Part shown: positions 5,345 to 12,396 of the stretch, in pieces
How the letters are laid out: every line of letters starts with the position of its first letter
Numbering within the stretch: position 1 is the first letter of the stretch
Virus record (IMG/VR): IMGVR_UViG_3300048032_000456
Span: 1 to 23,323 of that record
Strand: one strand, 5' to 3'
Length of the DNA: 23,323 nt
DNA from: a virus
Program-made: the position numbers and the translations under genes
Notes under the pieces: generated by a model
What the model was told of the DNA's origin: nothing
Database searches by the model: none
What the model saw: only the letters and a program-made list of their open reading frames with translations

Positions 5345-5506
5345 ATGGCAAGAGAGAAGAAAAAACGAAAAGGAAATAAGATTTGCGCATCGGGTATAGC
5401 TTGGGCAAAAAGAACTTTTGACACATATCCATCAGCATATGCGAATATGGCTGCAAGCAAATACTGTAAAGACCCTAACTATGCAAAAAAAAGTAAAAAA
5501 AAGTAA
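5345..5506 (+). CDS. Small basic conserved-type protein, 53 residues
   Basis: It begins MAREKKKRKGNK and ends in a KKSKKK tail, around a core ASGIAWAKRTF plus YPSAYANMAASKYC. The PSAYA-type core resembles small proteins often seen in marine phages and large algal viruses; the function is unknown. Its 53 residues carry about one-third Lys+Arg, suggesting nucleic-acid contact. Two A8 runs (5484-5491 and 5495-5502) lie just before the stop, and the next gene overlaps by 26 bases in another frame. Start ATG 5345 follows the promoter directly. Confidence 0.75.
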   Translation: MAREKKKRKGNKICASGIAWAKRTFDTYPSAYANMAASKYCKDPNYAKKSKKK

Positions 5507-5609
5507 AAAGCTTTCTCCATCGCAAATGAAGATAGCTAGACTAGCTCCACCGTTTGATAAGATAACAGGAGCAGATTTCAAAAAATTAAGAAAAAATAAA
5601 AAAGGATAA
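5481..5609 (+). CDS. Small basic protein of the SQMKIA type, 42 residues
   Basis: The product carries LSPSQMKIARLAPPFDKITG followed by ADFKKLRKNKKG, a pattern I associate with a small phage and large-virus family of unknown function. I chose ATG 5481 because the conserved-looking part starts right after it; a longer frame to 5418 would be translated entirely within the previous gene. It overlaps that gene by 26 bases across A-runs. Virion location is plausible from context only. Confidence 0.7.
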   Translation: MQKKVKKSKKLSPSQMKIARLAPPFDKITGADFKKLRKNKKG

Positions 5610-5611
5610 TC

Positions 5612-5698
5612 ATGCCATACGGAGGAAAAATCAAGTACACGCTTAAGTCAAAGAAGAAAAAGAAAACAGCTGCTAAGAAAAAAGCTAAAAAGAAATAA
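5612..5698 (+). CDS. Very basic Lys/Ala-rich peptide, 28 residues
   Basis: It starts MPYGGKIKYTLKSKKKKK and continues with Lys and Ala only, resembling a histone H1 tail in composition. It fits exactly between neighbours (ATG two bases after the previous stop; next ATG two bases after its own TAA), which supports it being real. The likely role is DNA binding or charge neutralisation in the virion, by inference from composition alone. Confidence 0.6.
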   Translation: MPYGGKIKYTLKSKKKKKTAAKKKAKKK

Positions 5699-5700
5699 TT

Positions 5701-6018
5701 ATGCCAGATTACGAAAAATACGGATTCAGAAACACTGTTGTTGATAGACTTATTAATAGACCTGTTTTTAATGCAAATAAAATGCCTACTAAAAGAGTTG
5801 CTCAAGCAAGAAACTTAGAACAGGAGGAGAATCTAAGGAGTTTCTCTCAAACCTTAAATGTACCTGTATCAGAGACAAGAACGAATCTTGGCGATAATAG
5901 CGTTATGACATATGCAACTGGAGTAGTTGGTTCTGGCATAAAAGCCCTGTTAAAGTTAGCTGGAAAAAATTTAGCCAAAAAAGCAGCTGCAAAAGGAGCT
6001 TCAAAAGTAATGGAATAA
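5701..6018 (+). CDS. Hypothetical protein, possible minor virion component, 105 residues
   Basis: I do not recognise it. The N-terminus is polar (MPDYEKYGFRNTVVDRLINR); the C-terminal third has a weakly hydrophobic Gly/Ala/Lys helix (GVVGSGIKALLKLAGKNLAK, about 75-94) that could lie along a membrane. Its TAA overlaps the next ATG (TAATG at 6016-6020). The context of small basic proteins and fibres suggests a virion or ejected protein, without direct evidence. Confidence 0.7.
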   Translation: MPDYEKYGFRNTVVDRLINRPVFNANKMPTKRVAQARNLEQEENLRSFSQTLNVPVSETRTNLGDNSVMTYATGVVGSGIKALLKLAGKNLAKKAAAKGASKVME

Positions 6019-6368
6019 TGGATAAAGAATATAACAACATAGGATTTAAGAATAGTGATATAAGTTACATTACATCAAAAAGTTCGTATAGTCTCAAAAA
6101 CAGAATGACTAGAAATGGGCATGTGAATAAAACAAAATATAGAAGAGAAGTTATATCTACAAACCCAGATGGTTCTTCTGCAAGCAGAACAAAACTGAAA
6201 AATAAAAACGAAAAGAGTACTTCTGTTTATAAGCAAATAAACATTACGCCTGAAGGTGGTACTGTTTTAAAAAATAGAAATGAAAGAAGCTCTGAGAGAA
6301 ATATATCAAGAAGAGCTGCTGAAAGAAAAATAAAAAGACTTCAGCGCAGACAACGGAGAATGTTATAA
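6018..6368 (+). CDS. Hypothetical basic protein, 116 residues
   Basis: The product is Ser/Asn/Lys/Arg-rich with few hydrophobic residues. A central polar region holds two related stretches (LKNKNEKSTS and LKNRNERSSE), suggesting an internal duplication, and the C-terminus is strongly basic (RRAAERKIKRLQRRQRRML). It is probably largely disordered and nucleic-acid binding. It is joined to both neighbours by TAATG start-stop overlaps (6016-6020, 6366-6370). Confidence 0.7.
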   Translation: MDKEYNNIGFKNSDISYITSKSSYSLKNRMTRNGHVNKTKYRREVISTNPDGSSASRTKLKNKNEKSTSVYKQINITPEGGTVLKNRNERSSERNISRRAAERKIKRLQRRQRRML

Positions 6369-6622
6369 TGGGTGAACTTAAAAAATGGCGTGAAGAAAAA
6401 TGGGTGAGAATAGGAGCCGATGGCTCTATCCTTGGGGCGTGTGGAACGAGCAAGGACAAGAAGAATCCAGACAGATGTCTTCCACTAAAGAAAGCAAAAA
6501 GCATGAGCAAGTCCGAAAGAGCTGCAACTGCAAGAAAAAAGAAAAGGGAGGGCAGAAAAGGAAAAACTGTTGTTTCGAATACGAAAGCGGGAAAAGTAAC
6601 TAAAAAATTTACAAAAAGATAA
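6368..6622 (+). CDS. Small basic KWV/CG-type phage protein, 84 residues
   Basis: It reads LKKWREEKWVRIGADGSI, then LGACGTSKDKKNPDRCLPLKKA, then a Lys/Arg-rich tail. The order KWV, CG, K-rich, RCxP, basic tail is a pattern I know from small proteins of cyanophages, other marine phages and large DNA viruses; its role is unknown. The two Cys (in CG and RCLP) might bind metal, but there are only two. TAATG overlaps link it to both neighbours. Confidence 0.75.
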   Translation: MGELKKWREEKWVRIGADGSILGACGTSKDKKNPDRCLPLKKAKSMSKSERAATARKKKREGRKGKTVVSNTKAGKVTKKFTKR

Positions 6623-7623
6623 TGGCAAACATAAGTTTATATCAATTGGATACCGCAATAGACGGTTTAGACAAAGTTATAGGGACTGATGGAACTACAG
6701 GAGCAGACCAAGGCAAGACCAAAAACTTTACCGTATCTGCTCTTGGAGCGCATATACTACATACTAGTACGCTTACTGGGGGAACCAATGTAAATGGAAA
6801 CCTAACAATTGAACAAGACCAAGCTGACGCCACGCTAACGATAATTTCAGACACAAGCAACATAACTCCTGGCGGAGAGCAACACAATCCATCTATACAC
6901 TTTATACAAGATGGAGGAGCTCAAAATGCAGCTATAGGATTTAATATTATTGATGATACGGCTGGCGGGACTATAGATGGAGCAGGAAACAGATTCTGGA
7001 TTGTAAATTCTATGGAAGACAATCTTGGTGAAGGCGGTATTACCTTTGGAACAATAAACCAAGATGGATGGGAGAACGCTATAGCTAGGTTTATGATTCG
7101 TGGGGACGGGAAGGGATTGTTTGGTCATCCAAATGAAAACTACACAGGTAGCTTCGACTCTATGTTTGAAGTGTATGACGATAGAACTGAAAACACAACT
7201 ACTGATTTTTCAATGTCAGTTTATGGTTTAGTAGATGTTGCAGAGTATCCACCAGCTCAGGGAGCAGGAGGTATTGTAAGTAGAATAAGAGTTTTAGACG
7301 GAGATACTGACAGTGGGGTATTCTCAATAGGACTTGTACCAGGGACAAACTCTTCGGAGATTATCACAAGCACCCCACTTGCTTTTTATGCTAATTCAGA
7401 CATGAATACTCATAGTGCCACTGGATTTTCTGGCAATATAGGAACAAACGGAAATTGGAATATAAGCGACACTTTTTCTGCAACGCCACCATCTGAATTA
7501 TCAGTTAAGGGAGATGTGGAAGTTACAGAGAGTGCTAACGGAGTGATATTAAAATCACCAAACGGAACTAGATATAGAATTACAGTAGATGATTCGGGTA
7601 ATTTAACAACTACAAGCTTATAA
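6622..7623 (+). CDS. Fibre-like virion protein, 333 residues
   Basis: The N-terminus MANISLYQLDTAIDGLDKVIG, with a TKNF segment near residue 34, is the same module that opens the protein at 10190, and probably docks on the virion. The rest is Gly/Asn/Thr/Ser-rich and beta-patterned, with very few Lys and no catalytic motif, as in tail-fibre or spike shafts. The C-terminus (SPNGTRYRITVDDSGNLTTT) is a short beta motif common at the end of phage appendage proteins. It overlaps the previous stop by one base. The host-receptor-binding role is inferred. Confidence 0.75.
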   Translation: MANISLYQLDTAIDGLDKVIGTDGTTGADQGKTKNFTVSALGAHILHTSTLTGGTNVNGNLTIEQDQADATLTIISDTSNITPGGEQHNPSIHFIQDGGAQNAAIGFNIIDDTAGGTIDGAGNRFWIVNSMEDNLGEGGITFGTINQDGWENAIARFMIRGDGKGLFGHPNENYTGSFDSMFEVYDDRTENTTTDFSMSVYGLVDVAEYPPAQGAGGIVSRIRVLDGDTDSGVFSIGLVPGTNSSEIITSTPLAFYANSDMNTHSATGFSGNIGTNGNWNISDTFSATPPSELSVKGDVEVTESANGVILKSPNGTRYRITVDDSGNLTTTSL

Positions 7624-7624
7624 T

Positions 7625-7915
7625 ATGGCAGATAAAAGTAAAATGGCGTGTAACAAGCCAAGACCTTCAGACAGAGCTGGAAAGAAAAAAATGGTTAAAG
7701 CCTGCCAAGGTGGAAAGGAAAAACTAATTCATTTTGGTGCGAAAGGCTATGGACATAACTACTCAGCTGCTGCTAGAAAGTCATTCAAAGCACGTCATAA
7801 ATGTTCAAGTGCTACTAATAAACTAACTGCTCGTTATTGGGCTTGTAAGAATTTGTGGGCAGGTAAAGGCGGAAGCACCAAGTCTTCTCCAAAATCAAAA
7901 AGAGGTAAATACTAA
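7625..7915 (+). CDS. Small basic Cys-containing protein (RKSFKARHKC type), 96 residues
   Basis: The core IHFGAKGYGHNYSAAARKSF, then KARHKC, then TARYWACKNLW matches a pattern I associate with small proteins of marine phages and large algal viruses, of unknown function. Four Cys (residues 8, 25, 59 and 73) and His residues could form a metal site. The C-terminus is a Lys/Ser/Gly-rich tail. ATG 7625 lies one base after the previous stop. Confidence 0.78.
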   Translation: MADKSKMACNKPRPSDRAGKKKMVKACQGGKEKLIHFGAKGYGHNYSAAARKSFKARHKCSSATNKLTARYWACKNLWAGKGGSTKSSPKSKRGKY

Positions 7916-7927
7916 AAACACATAATT

Positions 7928-8617
7928 ATGCCACCAGGAGATAAAAAGAAAAAACAAACAAATCAACAAACAAGCTCTAACATTCAAACAGCATTGTCTA
8001 ACACTGCGTTAAGTTTTTTTAAAAGCGATAGTAGGAAAAATCCATATCTATCAAGTAGATTTAATACAGGTAATGTCAATGTTTTTAACCCAATGAAAAA
8101 CCAGGGACCGACACAAACAGGGTATACCTACTCTGTAAATGACGGTACAGGAACATCTAGAAGAGGTCAAAACACCCATTATAATGAAGCTAAGTACAGA
8201 CAAGACCAATCTCTAAAAAATTATTTTGGAGGTCCTAAAAAGTATGTAAAGGGTGCGGAAAAAGGAGCTAAAAGAGCAGCTTCTATTTCTTCTAATTTAC
8301 AGAAAAGTATGTATGAGGCTTCTAAGCTTTTAGCTCAAGGAAGAGAAGAGGAAGCTGATTCTTTAGCGACATCTGCTAAGAAAACAGCTTTTTATGAGCA
8401 ATCAAAAGGTGGGTTTGGAGCTTCTGATGTGGCTAGATTACAAAACAGAAGCATAACTCGTATATCTGACGCATACTTTAATAATAGAACTAGCCAGCAA
8501 ATAAGAAACTTGACTAAAGGTGTTTCTAAATTAACTTCTACTGCTAAAATTACTGCTCCTGACGCAAAAGAAATAAACGCTTCTTTAAGAAGTTTAACAT
8601 CTAGAAAGAGAAATTAA
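7928..8617 (+). CDS. Hypothetical virion-type protein, 229 residues
   Basis: I do not recognise it. The N-terminus (about 1-95) is polar, Asn/Gln/Ser/Lys-rich and probably disordered; the C-terminal half (about 105-225) is helical, with heptad-like stretches such as LQKSMYEASKLLAQGREEEA. Length and composition suit an internal or ejected virion protein. It has no signal peptide or membrane span. It is not a credible major capsid protein: too short and too disordered. Confidence 0.72.
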   Translation: MPPGDKKKKQTNQQTSSNIQTALSNTALSFFKSDSRKNPYLSSRFNTGNVNVFNPMKNQGPTQTGYTYSVNDGTGTSRRGQNTHYNEAKYRQDQSLKNYFGGPKKYVKGAEKGAKRAASISSNLQKSMYEASKLLAQGREEEADSLATSAKKTAFYEQSKGGFGASDVARLQNRSITRISDAYFNNRTSQQIRNLTKGVSKLTSTAKITAPDAKEINASLRSLTSRKRN

Positions 8618-8618
8618 C

Positions 8619-8720
8619 ATGGGAAAATTTTTCGTAAATTTGGGACTTAAGATACAGGCTTTATGGAAGAAGTTTGTAGTAGGATACAATAAATGTATCG
8701 AAAAACTAAAGATAAAGTAA
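8619..8720 (+). CDS. Small amphipathic peptide, 33 residues
   Basis: ATG 8619 follows the previous stop by one base, and the next ATG (8722) follows its TAA by one base. The product is an amphipathic basic helix (starting MGKFFVNLGLKIQALWKKF) with one Cys. The perfect fit between genes supports it. The function is unknown; membrane-surface binding is possible. Confidence 0.55.
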   Translation: MGKFFVNLGLKIQALWKKFVVGYNKCIEKLKIK

Positions 8721-8721
8721 A

Positions 8722-8877
8722 ATGGCTGATAAAGGACTAGGCGATACTATAGAGAGATTCACTACAGCTACTGGTGTGAAAAAGGTTGCTGAAACTATTT
8801 CAAAGAAAATGGGTAAACCTTGTGGTTGCGGAGAAAGACGTGACACACTTAACAGAATGTTTCCATATAAAAAATAA
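8722..8877 (+). CDS. Small CGCGERRD-type protein, 51 residues
   Basis: The N-terminus resembles an amphipathic helix (GDTIERFTTATGVKKVAETI) and the C-terminus carries KPCGCGERRDTLNRMFPY. The CxC-x-RRDxLNxxFP pattern recurs in small phage proteins, and its paired Cys suggest metal or iron-sulphur binding, possibly with a partner. Its TAA shares a base with the next ATG (TAATG 8875-8879). The function is not known to me. Confidence 0.75.
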   Translation: MADKGLGDTIERFTTATGVKKVAETISKKMGKPCGCGERRDTLNRMFPYKK

Positions 8878-9122
8878 TGTTAAGTAGAACCGCTAAATAT
8901 TACCGTGATAATCCTAAGGCTAGAAAAAAGCATAGGAAAACCTCTGCGAAGGCTCAGAAGAAAAAAGAAGCTGTTCGCAAAAGAGTTGAATGTAATTTAT
9001 TTAATAGAAAAAACAAAAAGTCGAAAAAAGGAGATAAATTAGATTGCTCACACAAAGGCGGACGTTTGGTTCTGGAATCACAGAAGAAAAACAGAGCTAG
9101 AGGGGGTGGAAAAAAGAGATAA
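8877..9122 (+). CDS. Small basic protein with degenerate HNH/treble-clef-like core, 81 residues
   Basis: It starts with KYYRDNPKARKKHRKTSAKA, continues through a Lys-rich helix, and ends with DCSHKGGRLVLESQKKNR. The D-x-SH-x-GG-x-(V/L)xE-x4-NR ending resembles the histidine-containing end of HNH folds and is a known small-protein pattern in marine phages. Without the full set of catalytic residues, nuclease activity is doubtful; DNA binding is more likely. It is coupled to both neighbours by TAATG overlaps. Confidence 0.75.
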   Translation: MLSRTAKYYRDNPKARKKHRKTSAKAQKKKEAVRKRVECNLFNRKNKKSKKGDKLDCSHKGGRLVLESQKKNRARGGGKKR

Positions 9123-9304
9123 TGGATTTGGATAGTAAAATATCATTTTTTGCAGGATACGTATTTACGGCGGTATCATCAATAAGCATTTTAGGGATAG
9201 TTCAGGCTGCTTTAATTGGTTTTGTTGGTGGTTTTTTTGGTCTTTTAGGAAAAGAGCTATATTATAGCTTAAAAGACAAAATTAAAAATGAGAAAGATAA
9301 ATAA
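9122..9304 (+). CDS. Small membrane protein, holin-like
   Basis: The 60 residues hold a hydrophobic stretch at about 8-43 with a Gly-rich centre (GFVGGFFGLLG), enough for one long or two short membrane spans, followed by a charged C-terminal tail (KDKIKNEKDK). Small size, N-terminal hydrophobicity and a charged tail fit a class II/III-type holin that opens the inner membrane. The next gene, the amidase, overlaps it by 17 bases. A second membrane protein lies on the far side of the amidase, so which of the two is the holin is open. Confidence 0.62.
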   Translation: MDLDSKISFFAGYVFTAVSSISILGIVQAALIGFVGGFFGLLGKELYYSLKDKIKNEKDK

Positions 9305-9695
9305 AATAATTGTTCACTGCTCTGCAACACCAGAGGGGAGAAACGTATCTGCAGCTACTATTGATAAGTGGCACAAGGAAAGAGGTTGGTCAGGTATTGG
9401 TTACCACTATGTAGTTAAACTAGACGGCTCTATTGAGTATGGTAGAATGGTGGATAAGGTTGGAGCTCATTGTAAAGGACACAACAAGTCATCTATTGGA
9501 ATTTGCTACATAGGGGGTTGTGATTCTGACATGAAAGCCAAAGACACTAGAACACCTCAGCAGATAGCTAGTATGCTAGAACTTATCAGAATATTAAAGA
9601 AACTGCATCCAGGCGTAGAGGTGTTTGGACATAGAGATTTCTCTACTAAAGAGTGCCCAAGCTTTGATGCTAAAAACGAATATTGCAATGCCTAA
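9288..9695 (+). CDS. Endolysin: N-acetylmuramoyl-L-alanine amidase, T7 lysozyme type
   Basis: At 135 residues it is slightly shorter than T7 lysozyme (151). Predicted zinc ligands are H10 (IIVHCSAT), H115 (FGHRDF) and C123 (ECPSFD). The catalytic Tyr and Lys counterparts are Y39 (GIGYHYVVK) and K121, and VGAHCKGHN (58-66) matches the T7 VGSHAKG region. It should cut the amide bond between N-acetylmuramate and L-alanine in peptidoglycan during lysis. There is no signal peptide, so a holin is needed for release. It starts inside the holin-like gene and its end overlaps the next membrane protein by 8 bases, forming a lysis module. It lacks an obvious extra N-terminal extension, so polymerase inhibition as in T7 cannot be judged. 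Confidence 0.93.
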   Translation: MRKINKIIVHCSATPEGRNVSAATIDKWHKERGWSGIGYHYVVKLDGSIEYGRMVDKVGAHCKGHNKSSIGICYIGGCDSDMKAKDTRTPQQIASMLELIRILKKLHPGVEVFGHRDFSTKECPSFDAKNEYCNA

Positions 9696-10134
9696 GAAAA
9701 AATTTAAAGACACTAAAGTAGGTCAGTTTATACTTAAAAAGCTGCCTGGGTTTGTTGGAGATGTTTTGCCAGACAAAGGTGTTTTGGGCGTTGTGAAGAA
9801 TCTTATAGATAATGACCCAGAGGTAAGCCCAGAAGAAAAAGCTAAAATGCACGACGAGCTTGTTGAGCTTTATAGCCTTGAGGTTGCAGATAGGGACTCC
9901 GCAAGAAAGCGTGAAGTTGAAAAAGCAAAGACAGGAGGGTTTGACCTTATGTTCAACCTTACTGGCATTATAGGCCTTTTTGCTTTTGCTTTTATTATAT
10001 ACGCTATTGTATACCTTGAGGTTCCAGAAAACAACAAAGAAGTCTGGATACATCTTATTGGGATATGTGAGGGAATTGTCCTTAGTATATTTGGGTATTT
10101 CTACGGGAGTGCAGTTCGGAATAATAAGGACTAG
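9688..10134 (+). CDS. Holin-like membrane protein with cytoplasmic helical domain
   Basis: I chose ATG 9688 (148 residues) because a longer in-frame start at 9625 lies wholly inside the amidase gene. A basic N-terminus and acidic/helical section (PEEKAKMHDELVELYSLEVA, then DRDSARKREVEKAKTGG at about 68-84) precede two strong membrane spans at about 88-111 and 119-141, with a short charged tail. The DRDSARxREV helix before two or three spans is a feature of the GTA-type 3TM holin family. With the amidase it forms a holin-endolysin-holin sandwich. A spanin or pinholin role is the alternative. Confidence 0.72.
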   Translation: MPKKKFKDTKVGQFILKKLPGFVGDVLPDKGVLGVVKNLIDNDPEVSPEEKAKMHDELVELYSLEVADRDSARKREVEKAKTGGFDLMFNLTGIIGLFAFAFIIYAIVYLEVPENNKEVWIHLIGICEGIVLSIFGYFYGSAVRNNKD

Positions 10135-10143
10135 CTTAAATTT

Positions 10144-10169
10144 TTGCTTTTATTAAAATATTATCTTTG
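10144..10169 (+). promoter_or_regulatory. Promoter with exact TATCTTTG element
   Basis: TATCTTTG (10162-10169) is identical to the element at 5319. A TTG at 10144-10146 lies upstream but only 15 bases away, shorter than the typical spacer. A start near 10175 would give a leader of about 15 bases to ATG 10190. It heads the fibre-gene block and sits in one of the few intergenic gaps of this part. Confidence 0.6.
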
Positions 10170-10189
10170 CATAAAAGTACTCAACATTT

Positions 10190-10858
10190 ATGGCAAGAAT
10201 AAGCACATATGCTTTAGATACCAATGTAACCAAGAACGATAAGGTAATTGGAACGGACTCGGCGGGTCTAGTAACAAAAAACTTTAGTCTCACTGATATA
10301 TCGGCAATAGCCAATCAAGAGATTACTGTAGCTGGACAATTAACTTATCAATTCAAGACTAGTATTTCGGAGGGCTCATTAACTGGTCCAAGTGATGGAA
10401 CTGGTTTTTCATCTCTTAGTAGTTTTAGACTAAGTGAAGTTGATGTTCCAGGCCACAATGTAGAGAACTTTTTACAAGAGTATAAAAACAAAAGAGTCTT
10501 ACTAGTAGATATATCCGATAAAGATAAATATGGAATATACGACGTTGTTAGTGTTCAGGAAGACCAAAACAACTCTAACTACTATCTTTTTACTTTGGAT
10601 TATCATGGAGGAAATGGAAGTCTTGTTTTAGACAATTATTATGTATTCGCATTATACTCTCAAGACGCAACATATAAGCACAGCCAAACAAGCGCAAGTA
10701 CTACTTGGGATGTTGTGCATAACTTAAACAAGTTCCCATCTGTTTCAGTTACTCTTTCTACAGGAAAGCAGGGGCAAGCAGATATTACATTCATAAACAA
10801 AAACAGATTAACAATAAATTTTTCAGCAGCAAAAAGCGGTTCTGCATACCTAAACTAA
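10190..10858 (+). CDS. Tail fibre/appendage protein, 222 residues
   Basis: The N-terminus MARISTYALDTNVTKNDKVI, with TKNFSLTD near residue 30, is shared with the protein at 6622 and probably attaches it to the virion. The middle is beta-rich. The C-terminus (WDVVHNLNKFPSVSVTLSTG, then INKNRLTINFSAAKSGSAYL) is a module frequent in marine phage appendage proteins, where it forms a small beta-sandwich tip. It is a structural, non-enzymatic protein. Its own promoter-like element lies just upstream, and the next fibre gene follows by 6 bases. Confidence 0.82.
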   Translation: MARISTYALDTNVTKNDKVIGTDSAGLVTKNFSLTDISAIANQEITVAGQLTYQFKTSISEGSLTGPSDGTGFSSLSSFRLSEVDVPGHNVENFLQEYKNKRVLLVDISDKDKYGIYDVVSVQEDQNNSNYYLFTLDYHGGNGSLVLDNYYVFALYSQDATYKHSQTSASTTWDVVHNLNKFPSVSVTLSTGKQGQADITFINKNRLTINFSAAKSGSAYLN

Positions 10859-10864
10859 AAAACT

Positions 10865-12382
10865 ATGGCTATTCCTTTTTTAAATCACTTAGACCTCAAT
10901 CAAAACGAGCTAAGAAATTCATCACTACACAACACAGAGGCTACTGACATTACATCACCAGTATCTGGTCAGATTATATTTGACAACGGGACGGGAGTAA
11001 ATAAGTTAAAATATTACGACGGAAGTAACTGGCTTGCTTTGAGTGGAGACTATTCGCACCCTTCTCATACTGCTCTTACAATAGACCTTGACGCCACTGG
11101 CGCTTCGGTTATAAGCACCATTGATTTTACAAGTGATGGTCTTGGCCATGTGACTTCTGCAACTGCAACAACTAGAACTTTAGCATTAAGTGATTTAGGT
11201 TACACGGGCGCAACAGACGCAAATAACTACGTTCACCCTAATCACACAGGCCATGTTACGTCTACAGGAGATGGGGCGACAGTGCTAACTGTATCTGCAA
11301 TTACAGGTCAAACCGAAGAAACAAATAGTACCAACTTAAACTTAACTGATGAGTTTGTTATGAATCTTGGAGGTTCTATTAAAAAATTAGACCTTTCTGT
11401 GTTGCAAAGCTATTTTCAAAACAATCTTTCATTTACTACTGATACAAACACAGATACTCTTCAAACTATCTCTTCAGATAGTTCAAATGCAGACAGGTAT
11501 ATTACTTCTGTAGCAAATGCCACAGGAGCTCAGGAAGGACTATCTCATAGTACACTTACATATAACCCAAGTACAGAAACACTTAATGTAACTAATTTAG
11601 TTGTTTCTGGAACCTCAACTACAATTAACACTGAAGAGATTAACCTTGCTGATAATATTATTCTTTTAAATAGTAATTATGCAGGGGCAAGTCCAACTGA
11701 AAATGCTGGTATTGAAGTTGAAAGAGGTACTAATGATGATAATGTAAGTTTAGTTTGGAATGAAAGCTCTAATAGATGGACATTCACAAACGACGGAACT
11801 AATTTTTATAACATTCCAATCTCTTCAGAGTACGATAACTTTAACTTTAGCGTTAGTGATGGAACTAACACACAAGAAGTAGGCGATGGAGGCACTTTAA
11901 CCTTTGCTCAAGGAGGCGGACTAACTGTTGCTGTTTCTGGGGACGATACAGTTACATATACTCACGCAGATACATCTGCTCAGAGCTCTGTAGATAACTC
12001 AGGAAGAACATATATTCAAGACATTGCGCTTGATGATTACGGGCACATTACAAGTATTACATCTGCTACAGAAACTGTAACAAATACAGATACTCAGTTA
12101 GAAACAAAAGAAGCTGATATTGATGTTTCAAACTCTACATTTATATCTAATAAAAGAGCTACTATAAACCATGCTCTTAACTCTGAAAATGTAGTTGTAC
12201 AAATGTATGATAAGGTTACAGGACAAGTTGTTCATGCTGACGTCGAGCACACAAGCAACGGCAGTTCTATAAGTAAAAATCATGTAAGAATCGAGTTTGG
12301 AGTTGTTCCAGCTAACGATATTAGAGTAATTATGATTGACGCTAAAGACGGCGCAGCATCAGTTACTCCATCTTACTCATAA
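10865..12382 (+). CDS. Tail fibre protein, 505 residues
   Basis: It is Thr/Ser/Asn/Asp-rich with low Lys content. The N-terminal SPVSGQIIFDNGTGVNKLKY then YDGSNWLAL is a known opening of phage fibre heads; repeated beta motifs follow, such as LSHSTLTYNPSTETLNVTNL, then NTEEINLADNIILLNSN. The latter resemble trimeric shaft repeats of cyanophage and T4-type fibres. The C-terminal part (about 410-505) is a distinct beta domain that could be the tip. It lacks an S74 chaperone, so it may need the neighbouring fibre or the phage chaperonin to fold. It ends in two consecutive in-frame TAA codons. Confidence 0.82.
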   Translation: MAIPFLNHLDLNQNELRNSSLHNTEATDITSPVSGQIIFDNGTGVNKLKYYDGSNWLALSGDYSHPSHTALTIDLDATGASVISTIDFTSDGLGHVTSATATTRTLALSDLGYTGATDANNYVHPNHTGHVTSTGDGATVLTVSAITGQTEETNSTNLNLTDEFVMNLGGSIKKLDLSVLQSYFQNNLSFTTDTNTDTLQTISSDSSNADRYITSVANATGAQEGLSHSTLTYNPSTETLNVTNLVVSGTSTTINTEEINLADNIILLNSNYAGASPTENAGIEVERGTNDDNVSLVWNESSNRWTFTNDGTNFYNIPISSEYDNFNFSVSDGTNTQEVGDGGTLTFAQGGGLTVAVSGDDTVTYTHADTSAQSSVDNSGRTYIQDIALDDYGHITSITSATETVTNTDTQLETKEADIDVSNSTFISNKRATINHALNSENVVVQMYDKVTGQVVHADVEHTSNGSSISKNHVRIEFGVVPANDIRVIMIDAKDGAASVTPSYS

Positions 12383-12396
12383 TAATTAAATAAAAT

